The notes beneath the pieces were generated by a model. That model had not been told where the DNA came from. It saw only the letters and a program-made list of their open reading frames with translations, and ran no database searches. The translations under genes were made by a program, and so were the position numbers. From Paraferrimonas sp. SM1919 (lineage in GTDB: Bacteria; Pseudomonadota; Gammaproteobacteria; Enterobacterales; Shewanellaceae): 57,368 nt of DNA. The DNA is taken from assembly GCF_010993985.1 (NCBI RefSeq), contig NZ_WINH01000025.1, positions 1 through 57,368 of the forward strand, read 5' to 3'. Positions within the stretch are counted from its first letter, which is position 1. Each line of letters starts with the position of its first letter. Positions 37,569 through 48,730 of this stretch are shown one piece after another.

Positions 37569-39701
37569 CTAGAAACTGATTTCATAGTTAACACTGAAAG
37601 TGCGACCGCGACCAGCAAAGTAGTAACTTGAATGGTTTCTAATTTGGCTAAAGTAATTAATGTATTGGGTGTCTAGTAGGTTCTCAATACCGAAGTTAAG
37701 ACGGCCATTCTTCCCCATATCATAACGAACGGATAAATCGACGAGGCCATATCCTTTAAATTCTTGAGCCGCTCCGGCGCCATTGGCTTGTTTTTTACGC
37801 GAGAACAAATGGTTGTACTGCAGGTTTGCCGAAACGCTATCGCTGAAGCTATGACTTAGCATAATAAACAAGCGATCAGGAGACAGGTTTTTCAGGTCTC
37901 TATCACTGTCGACGACACCATCTTGATTGGTATCTACTTTACCTTCTACATGGGCATAGGTAGCCATGACAGAGGTGTTTTCAGTGAACTGATAGCCACC
38001 CTTGAATTCAACCCCGTCAATATCTGTGCGTTGACGACGAACATCGTAGGTGCCACCGCTATTTAAGGCTAACTCAGCATTGTTTTTAGCGATTGAAGTG
38101 TAGTAAGAACCGGCAAGATTGACTGTGCCGTTGTCATAATTTAAGCCAACTTCATAGTTGTCTGTTACTACAGGCTTAACTGCAGGCATGGTATTAAAAT
38201 CAATGGGCTTGCCACCGACAGGTGCTTCGACATTGGGACCACCAATCCAGTTACCACGCAAAATACGACCTATATCAGGCAGTCCAAAGCCCTGACTAAA
38301 GCCTGCGCTAGCATTTAAATTATCGCTTAACTCATAAACGGCACCAATATTAAATACCCCTTGGCTAAATTCTTGGGTACCGCCAATAATGTTTACCTCA
38401 CGGTGACCACCATTACCATAACCCCACAGAGTTTTACCATTTGATGATGATATTTTGGTATTTTCGTAGCGAACACCAGTGGAAATTCGCAAATCATCCA
38501 TGGCTAGGAAGTCACCTTGAATAAATGGCGCCAATCCTTGATAACCCATATCCGGCGTCACATCACGCTTCGAGTGGATCAGAGTTTGCTTGGTATTGTC
38601 TTCAAGTCCATCGATACCGACGACCCAGTTATCATCTAAGCCTAGGATGTCTGTTTGGCTATAGCTCAGTTTAAATCCTTGCTTACCAGAAAGGATTGCG
38701 CCTTGATCTTTTTGTTGATTTGGTGCGCCCCACCAGTTTGCTTCGCCAAACAGGGCTTCATAATCTTGTTTGAATACTTTTAACTCGAGTTCACCACCAT
38801 ATAGGTCATAGTGGTTGTAGGTCATTGAGTAAGATTTTACATCGTTACGAGTAGGCAGCCCAGCAGGTTTTCCCTCAACAACTGTACCAGGAATACCATT
38901 GATATGATCGCCTTTAATGGCAACATAGTTGTGGTTACCCTCAAGGGCATAGCGACTGACACTGAAGCTTACTCGCTGACGAGCATCATCAAAATTATAG
39001 CCTGCTTTAACTAAAAAGTTACCAGAGGTAGAGTCTTGAGTCTCACCCTGAATAGGGTTCATGCCTACAGGGTTACCATTACCATCGTAATATAAGCCTT
39101 GACGTTGCCAAGCGCCGCCTACAAATAAGTCGTAATCTTCATCATGCTGACTGAGGTTGTAATAGACTTTGCCGCCGGTACCATCTTTTCTAAAATTAGA
39201 GTTCAGCCGCGTACCTATGGTTTGTTTCCAGTTATCGCCTTGTTTCGCAGACTTAGTCACATAGTTAATAATACCACCGGTTGCTCCCATGCCTTGAACC
39301 GCAGAGGCGCCAGGCACAACTTCAATTCGTTCTAACATCGATGAGTCAACGGTATAACCATAACGATTACCATTACGCAGAGGATTATTTTGCGGGACAC
39401 CATCCACTAGGGTAAGGGCAGTACGGCCACGGAAGTTTTCCCCTTGGTTAGACAACTTTTGACGGCTTGGGGTCATTCCTGGAACTAACTTAGCGATAAC
39501 ACTGGTAATATCATCGCTGACACTCAATTGTCGCTCAATTTCAGCGCTTTTTAAAACACTTATACTGCCAGGGATTTTATCTGGATCCTGTTTGTAACGG
39601 GTGGCAGTGACGGTGATAGTTTCCACTTCTTGTGCGAAAATATTTGGACTTAAAATCGTGCCACAAGCAATGGCTAATAGGCTGAGTTTGTATTTTTGCA
39701 T
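37569..39701 (-). CDS. TonB-dependent siderophore-type outer-membrane receptor
   Basis: A 710-residue outer-membrane importer. Signal peptide 1-23 (AQEVETITVTATR begins the mature protein, with a TonB-box-like ETITVTA). The plug domain spans about 40-155 (IPGSISVLKSAEIE, LSNQGENFRGRTALTLVDGVPQNN, SMLERIEVVPGASAVQGMGATGGIINYV), followed by a 22-strand barrel, ending in the aromatic SVNYEISF. A Fur-like box lies just upstream, so a ferric siderophore is the likely cargo. No biosynthesis genes are nearby, which suggests uptake of a siderophore made elsewhere; the ligand cannot be told. Confidence 0.92.
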   Translation of the reverse strand: MQKYKLSLLAIACGTILSPNIFAQEVETITVTATRYKQDPDKIPGSISVLKSAEIERQLSVSDDITSVIAKLVPGMTPSRQKLSNQGENFRGRTALTLVDGVPQNNPLRNGNRYGYTVDSSMLERIEVVPGASAVQGMGATGGIINYVTKSAKQGDNWKQTIGTRLNSNFRKDGTGGKVYYNLSQHDEDYDLFVGGAWQRQGLYYDGNGNPVGMNPIQGETQDSTSGNFLVKAGYNFDDARQRVSFSVSRYALEGNHNYVAIKGDHINGIPGTVVEGKPAGLPTRNDVKSYSMTYNHYDLYGGELELKVFKQDYEALFGEANWWGAPNQQKDQGAILSGKQGFKLSYSQTDILGLDDNWVVGIDGLEDNTKQTLIHSKRDVTPDMGYQGLAPFIQGDFLAMDDLRISTGVRYENTKISSSNGKTLWGYGNGGHREVNIIGGTQEFSQGVFNIGAVYELSDNLNASAGFSQGFGLPDIGRILRGNWIGGPNVEAPVGGKPIDFNTMPAVKPVVTDNYEVGLNYDNGTVNLAGSYYTSIAKNNAELALNSGGTYDVRRQRTDIDGVEFKGGYQFTENTSVMATYAHVEGKVDTNQDGVVDSDRDLKNLSPDRLFIMLSHSFSDSVSANLQYNHLFSRKKQANGAGAAQEFKGYGLVDLSVRYDMGKNGRLNFGIENLLDTQYINYFSQIRNHSSYYFAGRGRTFSVNYEISF

Positions 39702-39723
39702 GTGTTTTAAATGTGCTCTAATT

Positions 39724-39742
39724 GAGAATGGTTTTCATTTTC
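39724..39742. promoter_or_regulatory. Fur box upstream of the TonB receptor
   Basis: GAGAATGGTTTTCATTTTC matches 14 of 19 positions of the Fur consensus GATAATGATAATCATTATC. It lies 22-41 bp upstream of the receptor start, where Fur would block the promoter when iron is plentiful. Confidence 0.7.
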
Positions 39743-40052
39743 GGCAATTTTAGACCAAAAAGACAGAGTTTCAAGGACACGGATCACAATATGAGAGGGT
39801 AATTAGCAAAACATATTTATGCTAATTAATTGATTTAAAATTTAAAAAAAATAAATAAATAAATGTAATCATTTAGTTGTAAAAAGTACCTTGAATAAAC
39901 TGTATTTGCAGAGTAGGCTTAAGGGTGTTGAGAGGTTTTTCAACACGGTAAGAGCATCCTTGAAGTGCTCTACTTCTTATGATTTTTGGGTGCTCTTTGA
40001 GTATCAGTTGTTGGTCATAAGCCATGTTAGCTAGACAAAGAAGGAAAGCTTT
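39743..40052. promoter_or_regulatory. TonB receptor/hpf divergent region with hpf leader hairpins
   Basis: 310 bp, very AT-rich up to about 39890. The hpf-proximal part has hairpin gtgttg/caacac (39925-39930, 39941-39946) and the segment agagcat (39951-39957) that can pair with either of two copies of gtgctct (39965-39971 and 39990-39996). aagaagg before the hpf start is the ribosome binding site. Confidence 0.5.
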
Positions 40053-40409
40053 ATGAAAATAAACTTATCTGGTCACCACGTCGATTTAACAGACAACATC
40101 AAATCAGACATCGCCGAAAAGTTCGAAAAAACTGAACAAAAATTTCCAACCCTCATTTCTTTAGATGTCATCATCAGTAAAGCGCATAACAAGTTTAAAA
40201 CCGAAATTAGAACCAACTACCAAGGGGCAGCAATTTCAGCAACCAGTGAGCACGATATCATGTATCCTTCTGTTTCTGGGGCAATTAAAAAACTTCATGC
40301 ATCCTTGCTTCATAGGAAAGGCCATTTGAAAGCATACCTGCATCAAAAACCACAAGTAACAACCCCTGAGATTGCCCATGAAATCATACAAGGTATGCAA
40401 CTCACTTAA
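40053..40409 (+). CDS. hpf: Ribosome hibernation promoting factor family protein
   Basis: 118 residues of the HPF/RaiA fold: MKINLSGHHVDLTDNIKSDIAEKFEKTEQKF with a beta-alpha start, then strands with ISATSEHDIMYPSVSGAIKKLHASL. These small proteins bind the 30S decoding region in stationary phase and either make inactive 100S ribosomes or block initiation. Slightly longer than E. coli HPF (95) and like RaiA (113), so the short-form type cannot be fixed. Single gene with a leader that may fold (see the region upstream). Confidence 0.87.
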   Translation: MKINLSGHHVDLTDNIKSDIAEKFEKTEQKFPTLISLDVIISKAHNKFKTEIRTNYQGAAISATSEHDIMYPSVSGAIKKLHASLLHRKGHLKAYLHQKPQVTTPEIAHEIIQGMQLT

Positions 40410-40431
40410 ACAAAGCTAAGCTAATAGCATG

Positions 40432-40452
40432 CGCCACCTTTGGGTGGCGTTT
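40432..40452 (+). terminator. hpf terminator
   Basis: 7-bp stem cgccacc/ggtggcg (40432-40438, 40443-40449) followed by tttt. Confidence 0.8.
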
Positions 40453-40988
40453 TAGTAGCTAGAATAGGTAACCTGTAAGCCCCGATAATAGAGCGTTTTG
40501 AATTGGCCTAGCAAACCAATTTGGCTGGCTAGTAAATAGCTGCTGAGCAATTGGTAGAGCATTCCCGAATATGAGTTAAGGAAAATAGCTAGGCATAGAT
40601 TAACCAGGGCTGCAATTAACATTAATTTTCTCAGTGCCGTTCCATTCGCATAAAAAAGCCCAAAACTTAGAATGACTGAAGCAATTACGGCTAACCACTC
40701 GTAGTAATACTGGCAGAAGTGCCAACCTATTAGCATTGCACCAGCGGAGAAGATCCATGCCAGTAACTTATGCTTATAACTTTGACATAGGCTAAACCGG
40801 CCAAGGTTCAGTAACTGATTGAGCATGGCGACTAATGAGCCTAATAAGCCAAAGTGAATGGCGGTGATAAACGATGCAGCTAAGTTACCTTGCAGCAGTT
40901 TTGAATCGCTTGTTTGTTTGCTGGCCCATAGCCCTAAAGCTAATGAGACAAAGCCGAGGGTTTGGGCAAGGAATAGTTTTATGGTCAT
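40452..40988 (-). CDS. YgjV-family inner-membrane protein
   Basis: 178 residues, about five or six hydrophobic helices with a repeated pattern (FLAQTLGFVSLALGLWAS, LLQGNLAASFITAIHFGLLGS, LLAWIFSAGAML, LAVIASVILSFGLFYANG, LMLIAALVNLCLAIF, LLSSYLLASQIGLLGQ). This fits the YgjV family of unknown function. ATG 40988 has aagg at 7 nt and replaces a GTG 15 bp upstream. The preceding gene's terminator lies in front of it. Confidence 0.72.
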   Translation of the reverse strand: MTIKLFLAQTLGFVSLALGLWASKQTSDSKLLQGNLAASFITAIHFGLLGSLVAMLNQLLNLGRFSLCQSYKHKLLAWIFSAGAMLIGWHFCQYYYEWLAVIASVILSFGLFYANGTALRKLMLIAALVNLCLAIFLNSYSGMLYQLLSSYLLASQIGLLGQFKTLYYRGLQVTYSSY

Positions 40989-41010
40989 AAGTTTGCCTTG
41001 CACAAAAAAA

Positions 41011-41027
41011 CCGCGATTATATCGCGG
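41011..41027 (-). terminator. Terminator after the CBM9-like gene
   Basis: 7-bp stem ccgcgat/atcgcgg (41011-41017, 41021-41027), loop tat; T-run on the minus strand. It ends the kdn-region operon. Confidence 0.85.
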
Positions 41028-41057
41028 CCTTGCTTAATGTACTGTGCGCAAAGTCTA

Positions 41058-41822
41058 TTATTTGACCAGTGTGTAGCGTGCAAACACTGAAGCGTCCTTA
41101 TATCCTAGGTTTTTATCACCATTGACAGGGGCAATCTCATGGCTGCCGATAAAGCTTTCTCGTTCAGCTGAACCATCATTGTCGCAATATGCCAGCATAA
41201 AGCCGATGGTTTTGCCCTTATAAAGGGTGACTGGCTGGTGGTTGCTATCTAGGGTAAAACTGTCATCGTAGAGCTTGACTGCCGCTTCCCAGATAATTTT
41301 GTAAGGCGGCTCTGTTTGTCGTTGCCAACGATTACGCACATGGGCGTTCAAGGTAATAAAATTGACCTTCTCACCCAGCATAGGGCCGATATCAGAAACC
41401 TGATTATCTAAACCTAGGTGATAGGCAAATGCATTAAAGTTAAATTGATGCTCGCCGCCACTGGCGTCTTCATCAACAAATATTTCAAGGCAGTCGTCAT
41501 CCCAGTATTTATCGGTGGGATCGGGGCGGGCATCAAACAGTACATCATCTTGAATTTCAGCCAGCACATATAAATGCTGCTTATCCCACAACAGTTTATA
41601 GCGGCCAGAGAAGTCAGTAGGGTGGGGCAATTGACCAATAATGGCTTTATCTAAAGGCGCCCAACTGGCTTTATCCCAAGTCTTATCTATCTTGCCATCA
41701 ATAACAATAGCTGCAGATGCTTTTGTGATGGGGTTGAGTTGAAGGGGTTGCTCAGTAGCACTGCTAATGGTGCTGCTGGCTGCAAGGAATAGAGACAGAA
41801 GCTTGGCTATCCTTTTTAGCAT
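41058..41822 (-). CDS. Exported CBM9-like sugar-binding domain protein
   Basis: 254 residues with signal peptide MLKRIAKLLSLFLAASSTISSATE. The remainder is one carbohydrate-binding module family 9-like beta-sandwich: IDGKIDKTWDKASWAPLDKAI, LWDKQHLYVLAEIQDDVLFDARPDPTDKYWDDDCLEIFVDED. The WDDDCLEIFVD segment is the typical calcium/sugar-side motif. No enzyme domain is attached. ATG 41822 follows aagga; an upstream in-frame ATG is rejected. It follows DUF2897 by about 29 bp on the same strand, so it may belong to the kdsB transcript. Possible role: binding a periplasmic or surface glycan. Confidence 0.75.
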   Translation of the reverse strand: MLKRIAKLLSLFLAASSTISSATEQPLQLNPITKASAAIVIDGKIDKTWDKASWAPLDKAIIGQLPHPTDFSGRYKLLWDKQHLYVLAEIQDDVLFDARPDPTDKYWDDDCLEIFVDEDASGGEHQFNFNAFAYHLGLDNQVSDIGPMLGEKVNFITLNAHVRNRWQRQTEPPYKIIWEAAVKLYDDSFTLDSNHQPVTLYKGKTIGFMLAYCDNDGSAERESFIGSHEIAPVNGDKNLGYKDASVFARYTLVK

Positions 41823-41851
41823 GGTTTCATCCTTAAAAATTAAAAGCGCCA

Positions 41852-42046
41852 CTAGGACGCTTTATCTTGTTGCTTTTGTTGCTCAGAAGCTTGTTGGTGG
41901 GCTTCATCAAGCTTCAGGGGATCTTTATTGATCACTGGCACCTTAAACTTGGCGCTGTATTTCAGCAGTGCAATATTGGACCAAATCACACCAAGGACCA
42001 GACCAATAATTAATAATACATCGAGGTTATCCATTAAATGTTGCAC
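41852..42046 (-). CDS. DUF2897-like small membrane protein
   Basis: 64 residues. One N-terminal helix (VLLIIGLVLGVIWSNIALLKYSA) and a charged Gln/Lys-rich C-terminus. It fits DUF2897, a family of short proteins I know from Shewanella and relatives. The GTG start at 42046 is chosen because aggag lies 7 nt ahead, though ATG at 42034 is possible. It begins 17 bp after kdsB. Function unknown; its place behind kdsB hints at envelope work. Confidence 0.65.
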   Translation of the reverse strand: MQHLMDNLDVLLIIGLVLGVIWSNIALLKYSAKFKVPVINKDPLKLDEAHQQASEQQKQQDKAS

Positions 42047-42063
42047 TGCAAATCTCCTAATTC

Positions 42064-42801
42064 TTAATCAACGGCTAAACGTTGTTCACAGTGAAGCACG
42101 TCTTGTGGCGTGTCCACCTCTGGTGAATCAAAAGCACTGATGGCAATTTTAATTTTGTGACCGTATTCTAGCGCACGCAATTGCTCAAGCTTTTCTAAAT
42201 CTTCCAGCTTACCAAGTGGTAATTTACTGAATGATTTTACAAATTCGCGGGTGTAAGCGTAAATACCTAGGTGTTTGTATACCGGGTACTCATCCACATC
42301 ACGGGCAAACGGAATACAGGCGCGAGAGAAGTAAATGGCGTAGTTATCGGCATCGAATACCATTTTAACGTGGCCAGGATCGCTTAACTCTTTTTTATCG
42401 ACAATCTGGAAACCTAAGGTCGCCATACCAAATTCACCAGGGTGCTTATCGAAAAGCTCGATAATTTGCTCTAGCGAAAGTGGGTCAACAAGGGGTTGAT
42501 CGCCCTGTAGGTTAATGATCAAATCGTCATCATTTAAGCCTAAGATATTGGCCGCATCATTAATTCTGTCGGTACCGCAGGCCGCTTCTGATGGCGTCAT
42601 CACCACATTCGCACCAAAGGCTTCCACCGCTTCTTTAATGCGCTCGTCATCGGTGGCAATATAGATCTCATCAACCCCACGGGCAAGGCTTGCGCGCTCA
42701 TGCACATGTTGGATCATAGGTTTGCCATTAATCGGTGCTAATGGCTTGCCCGGAAAACGGCTTGAGCCATATCGGGCAGGAATAAGTAACACTGTTTTCA
42801 T
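42064..42801 (-). CDS. kdsB: CMP-Kdo/CMP-8-amino-Kdo cytidylyltransferase
   Basis: A 245-residue enzyme that activates the eight-carbon sugar with CTP before its transfer to lipid [26 protein letters not shown] binds CTP, and [11 protein letters not shown] carries the magnesium-binding Asp. In Shewanella oneidensis the KdsB encoded beside kdnA/kdnB prefers 8-amino-Kdo, and the same neighbourhood holds here. A hairpin lies in the 34-bp gap to kdnB. Downstream are DUF2897 and the CBM9-like gene. Confidence 0.93.
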   Translation of the reverse strand: MKTVLLIPARYGSSRFPGKPLAPINGKPMIQHVHERASLARGVDEIYIATDDERIKEAVEAFGANVVMTPSEAACGTDRINDAANILGLNDDDLIINLQGDQPLVDPLSLEQIIELFDKHPGEFGMATLGFQIVDKKELSDPGHVKMVFDADNYAIYFSRACIPFARDVDEYPVYKHLGIYAYTREFVKSFSKLPLGKLEDLEKLEQLRALEYGHKIKIAISAFDSPEVDTPQDVLHCEQRLAVD

Positions 42802-42810
42802 GTTTTAAAA

Positions 42811-42828
42811 GGGCACCTGTCGGTGCCC
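42811..42828 (-). promoter_or_regulatory. Hairpin between kdnB and kdsB
   Basis: 7-bp stem gggcacc/ggtgccc (42811-42817, 42822-42828), loop tgtc, followed on the minus strand by TTTTAAAAC and then the kdsB ATG at 42801. It has the form of an intrinsic terminator inside the operon and could lower kdsB expression relative to kdnA/kdnB. Confidence 0.65.
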
Positions 42829-42835
42829 ATATCCA

Positions 42836-45291
<2,456 letters not shown>

Positions 45292-45909
45292 TTAACCTTG
45301 CCACTGCTCTAAACCACTTGAGACTTCAAGGTCGGTGATCAGGCCATTGTTTAGACTGTATATCCAACCATGAACGTTGATGTCTTGGCCACGCTGCCAA
45401 GCATCTTGAATAATGGTTGAATTGCATACATTAGCGACTTGTTCTATTACGTTTAACTCACATAGACGATCAAATTTTTGTTGTTGAGGTAAAGTCTCTA
45501 GCACTTTGCTGTGCATACGGTAGACATCTTTGATGTGACCGAGCCAGTTGTCAATAAGACCATTTTTACCATTGTCCATTGCGGCTTTGACACCGCCACA
45601 GCCGTAATGACCAACGACCATAATGTGCTTCACCTTTAGCACGTCGACAGCATATTGTATCACTGACAGACAATTAAGATCAGAATGCACCACTTGATTG
45701 GCAATATTTCGATGGACAAAAACTTCACCAGGTATCAAACCGACGATTTGATTTGCAGGTACCCTTGAATCTGAACAACCAATCCACAGGTACTCAGGAT
45801 TTTGCACGGTGGATAAATCTGCAAAAAAATTTGGATTTTGTTGTAATTTTGTCGCTGCCCAATCACGATTATTTTTAAATAAATTTGCGGGAGATAGGGA
45901 TTTATTCAT
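45292..45909 (-). CDS. can: Beta-class carbonic anhydrase
   Basis: A 205-residue zinc enzyme hydrating carbon dioxide to bicarbonate. Zinc ligands C45 (GCSDSRV, with D47), H101 and C104 (HYGCGG). The start ATG overlaps the TGA of the preceding M15 gene by 4 bp, so it is translated together with the dapE operon. Length is like E. coli Can (220) minus a short tail. Confidence 0.95.
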   Translation of the reverse strand: MNKSLSPANLFKNNRDWAATKLQQNPNFFADLSTVQNPEYLWIGCSDSRVPANQIVGLIPGEVFVHRNIANQVVHSDLNCLSVIQYAVDVLKVKHIMVVGHYGCGGVKAAMDNGKNGLIDNWLGHIKDVYRMHSKVLETLPQQQKFDRLCELNVIEQVANVCNSTIIQDAWQRGQDINVHGWIYSLNNGLITDLEVSSGLEQWQG

Positions 45910-46586
45910 GCTTGTTCCAGAGGGAGAGCCACTTTGTAAAAGTAGCGCTCGCAGATATTATCTAAATTTTCTAAAATACTTTGTTTGCAGCAAATATTGT
46001 GTTCTTCGAGGACCAATGTCAGCTGCTGAATATCGAAACATTGCATAATTAATTGACTGGCAGGCCAATAGCTATAATGCCATGGCTCCGGGCCCACGCC
46101 ACTTTTGCCTTCCACAAAAGGGCGATAGAAGCCAAACTTAGCGGCATTGTGCTCGAGCCAGTTGGCCATTTTGGCACAGGGCCCCGTTTGTTGATATTCA
46201 GTAGAGATCAATTGCAGCTCATCAATAGCGATTGCGCTACTATCATACAAATCCAGATCCGTCCCCCAGTGATGCCTTGAGGTACCTGGTAGCGCCGACC
46301 AAAGTAAAATGGCTTCAACTATTTGCTGCTCTGAAAGTTGCTTAAAATCGAGCGGCTGTTCCCGCTGATCAAGTAATGGTCGCTTACCAGTGGCTTTATT
46401 ATTCCAGATGCTTAATTGGGTATTAAAGCTACGAAAACTGGAGGCCAAGTCAATGCATATGCCCTCATCCTTTGCCGCCTGCACCATGTTTAAAAAAGCT
46501 TGTAAGGTTTGGGCTTCAAACCAATGGCCTTGATGATTAAGCAGATGGCTGTTGTCCAGACCAAGATATTGACTAGGGGTTAGCAA
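45906..46586 (-). CDS. M15-family D-Ala-D-Ala carboxypeptidase-like protein
   Basis: A 226-residue VanY-type zinc peptidase. [21 protein letters not shown] is the M15B N-terminal motif; ligands are His in [11 protein letters not shown] (H and D) and the C-terminal PEPWHYSY (E and H). There is no signal peptide, unlike VanY, so it would act in the cytoplasm or be exported by another route. It starts with TTG within the dapE stop region (7-bp overlap), preceded by ggaaaaa. It ends in an ATGA overlap with can. With dapE upstream, a role in peptidoglycan precursor turnover is plausible. Confidence 0.8.
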   Translation of the reverse strand: MLTPSQYLGLDNSHLLNHQGHWFEAQTLQAFLNMVQAAKDEGICIDLASSFRSFNTQLSIWNNKATGKRPLLDQREQPLDFKQLSEQQIVEAILLWSALPGTSRHHWGTDLDLYDSSAIAIDELQLISTEYQQTGPCAKMANWLEHNAAKFGFYRPFVEGKSGVGPEPWHYSYWPASQLIMQCFDIQQLTLVLEEHNICCKQSILENLDNICERYFYKVALPLEQA

Positions 46587-47710
46587 AGTAATTTTTCCAG
46601 TAGGCGTTCATAGCACTGCGCTAAAAGTTCTAGGTCATCCACTTTAACACACTCGTCCACCTTGTGAATGGTGGCATTTACTGGGCCAAGTTCAATCACC
46701 TGAGCACCTGTTGGAGCAATAAAGCGGCCATCGGAGGTGCCCCCTGTAGTTTGCGGATCACAATCTACGCCGGTAACTTCTTTAATGGCTTCAACGGTAG
46801 AGCTAAGTAAATGGCCTTCACCGGTTAAAAACGGTAAGCCATTAAAAACCCAGTTGATATCATAATCAAGTTGGTGTTTATCTAAGATTGCGATCACCCG
46901 CTCAATTAAACCTTCAGCGGTTGATTCAGTTGAGTAGCGAAAGTTAAATTGCACCTCACAAGTGCCAGGAATGACATTGGATGCACCCGTTCCGGCGTTG
47001 ATATTGGCAATTTGGAAACTGGTGGCAGGGAAAAATTTATTACCTTCATCCCAATGTTCATTGGCCATTTCAGCGAGAGCCAAAGCACACTCATGAACAG
47101 GATTTTTGGCCAAGTGAGGGTAGGCCACATGGCCTTGAATACCCTTGACCGTAAGGTTGCCGGTTAAACTGCCACGACGGCCATTTTTAACCACATCGCC
47201 AACTTGGAGGGTACTGGATGGCTCTCCCACCAATGCCCAAGTAATTTTCTCATTGCGGGCTTCAAGGGTATCGATCACACGGGTAGTGCCGTTAATAAAT
47301 GGGCCTTCTTCGTCAGAGGTAATCAAAAAGGCAATTGAGCCCTTATGATCTGGATGATTGTTAACAAAGCGCTCGGTGGCGACAACCATCGCTGCCAATG
47401 AGCCTTTCATATCGGCGGCGCCACGGCCATATAAATAGCCATCTTTAATGGTTGGCTCAAAGGGGGGGAAGGTCCATGCGGATTCATCACCACTTGGCAC
47501 CACATCGGTGTGGCCGGCAAAACAAAATACAGGGGCTTCTGTGCCGCGGCGAGCCCACATATTGGTGGTGTCTTCAAACACCATTTCTTCATTAGTAAAG
47601 CCCACGGCTTCAAGGCGTTTGGCCATTAATGGCTGACAGCCTTCGTCTACTGGGGTGACACTTTTACGGCTAATAAGATCTATGGTTAAATCTAAAACTT
47701 CAGTAGTCAT
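46580..47710 (-). CDS. dapE: Succinyl-diaminopimelate desuccinylase
   Basis: A 376-residue zinc enzyme of the M20 family, forming LL-diaminopimelate for lysine and peptidoglycan synthesis. Ligands H67, D100, E135, E162-region and H349; catalytic E134 in SDEEGPF. Standard length. Its start overlaps the yffB stop by one base, and its end overlaps the M15 gene by 7 bp, so yffB-dapE-M15-can is a translationally coupled operon. Confidence 0.96.
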   Translation of the reverse strand: MTTEVLDLTIDLISRKSVTPVDEGCQPLMAKRLEAVGFTNEEMVFEDTTNMWARRGTEAPVFCFAGHTDVVPSGDESAWTFPPFEPTIKDGYLYGRGAADMKGSLAAMVVATERFVNNHPDHKGSIAFLITSDEEGPFINGTTRVIDTLEARNEKITWALVGEPSSTLQVGDVVKNGRRGSLTGNLTVKGIQGHVAYPHLAKNPVHECALALAEMANEHWDEGNKFFPATSFQIANINAGTGASNVIPGTCEVQFNFRYSTESTAEGLIERVIAILDKHQLDYDINWVFNGLPFLTGEGHLLSSTVEAIKEVTGVDCDPQTTGGTSDGRFIAPTGAQVIELGPVNATIHKVDECVKVDDLELLAQCYERLLEKLLC

Positions 47711-48051
47711 TACAGCAACGCACCTTGGTAATCGGCTTCTTTAAAACCCACCATAACACCATCGGCCATTGCTAAAACGGGGCGTTTGATGAGGGTAGGG
47801 TGCTCAAGCATAAGGGCAATGGCTTTGGCTTGGTCAATGTCGGCTTTTTGCTCATCAGTTAAACCACGGAAGCTGGTGGAACGCTTATTAAATAGGGTTT
47901 CCCAAGAGGTGTGTTCTAACCAAGCTTCAATATCGGCTTGGGTTAAGCCATCCACGCGGAAATCAACAAAGGTATGTTCAATATTATTAGCTTCTAGCCA
48001 TTTTTTTGCTTTACGAACAGTATCGCAATTTTTAATGCCGTACAGTTTCAT
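47710..48051 (-). CDS. yffB: ArsC/Spx-like thioredoxin-fold protein
   Basis: 113 residues from ATG 48051; the longer frame from 48111 adds 20 unlikely residues. [18 protein letters not shown] carries the single Cys of the ArsC-like fold (NCDTVRK instead of the arsenate CXXR set), and [20 protein letters not shown] is the substrate loop. It matches YffB of E. coli, which lies just upstream of dapE as here. Probably a glutathione-dependent reductase; function not established. Confidence 0.9.
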   Translation of the reverse strand: MKLYGIKNCDTVRKAKKWLEANNIEHTFVDFRVDGLTQADIEAWLEHTSWETLFNKRSTSFRGLTDEQKADIDQAKAIALMLEHPTLIKRPVLAMADGVMVGFKEADYQGALL

Positions 48052-48299
48052 TATTGTTCTCTTTATTTGTTTTGCGCCTATTGTGGCAAATTGCCTGTGT
48101 AGGCTCAACACTAACCGTAGACAAATTACTTAATTTAGGCTGAAGTGGAACTGGATTGACACTATTTATATATTTAGACCAACATGCAAGATTGTTAGCA
48201 AGGGGGAAATATTACTCGTCATTTAGTCAATACGCACTTATGGTATTGTTATAAATTGCTGATAATATGGGAGAAAGCAAGTCAGTGATGGAGAGCATA
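48052..48299. promoter_or_regulatory. Divergent yffB/GNAT region
   Basis: About 248 bp holding the promoters of the dapE operon and the acetyltransferase operon. No gene or operator is recognisable. Confidence 0.4.
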
Positions 48300-48728
48300 A
48301 TGGATTACTTTGTGAGTGAGGAAAAAGCGTTACTCGATATAGAAATGGTACACGATTATCTAGCGAACGAGTCTTACTGGGCAAGGGGGATCCCAAAGGA
48401 AGTGGTGTTAACTTCTATTGAAAATTCAATGTGCTTTGGGGTCTACAGTGCAAATAAACAGCAGTTGGGCTTTGCACGGTTGATCACAGATAAAGCCACC
48501 TTTGGTTACCTGGCTGATGTGTTTATTTTGAAAGCCCATCGTGGCTTAGGCTTATCTAAATTAATCATGAACTTTATTGACCAACATCCACAGTTGCAAG
48601 GGTTGCGTCGTATGATGCTGGCGACCCATGATGCACATTCCCTTTATCAACAATATGGCTTTGTAGCTGCAGATGAACCCGATAAGCTAATGCAGAAAAA
48701 GCTGTTGAACCCATATAATCAAGATTAG
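48300..48728 (+). CDS. GNAT acetyltransferase 1
   Basis: 142 residues from ATG 48300, which has ggag at 6 nt; the in-frame ATG 48267 is rejected. Single GNAT domain: GFARLITDKATFGYLADVFILKAHRGLGLSKLIMNFI, where the HRGLG loop binds acetyl-CoA pyrophosphate, and ATHDAHSLYQQYGF is motif B. Substrate unknown. First gene of a run of four tightly spaced genes that also includes two more GNATs and an HDAC-like hydrolase. Confidence 0.85.
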   Translation: MDYFVSEEKALLDIEMVHDYLANESYWARGIPKEVVLTSIENSMCFGVYSANKQQLGFARLITDKATFGYLADVFILKAHRGLGLSKLIMNFIDQHPQLQGLRRMMLATHDAHSLYQQYGFVAADEPDKLMQKKLLNPYNQD

Positions 48729-48730
48729 TA

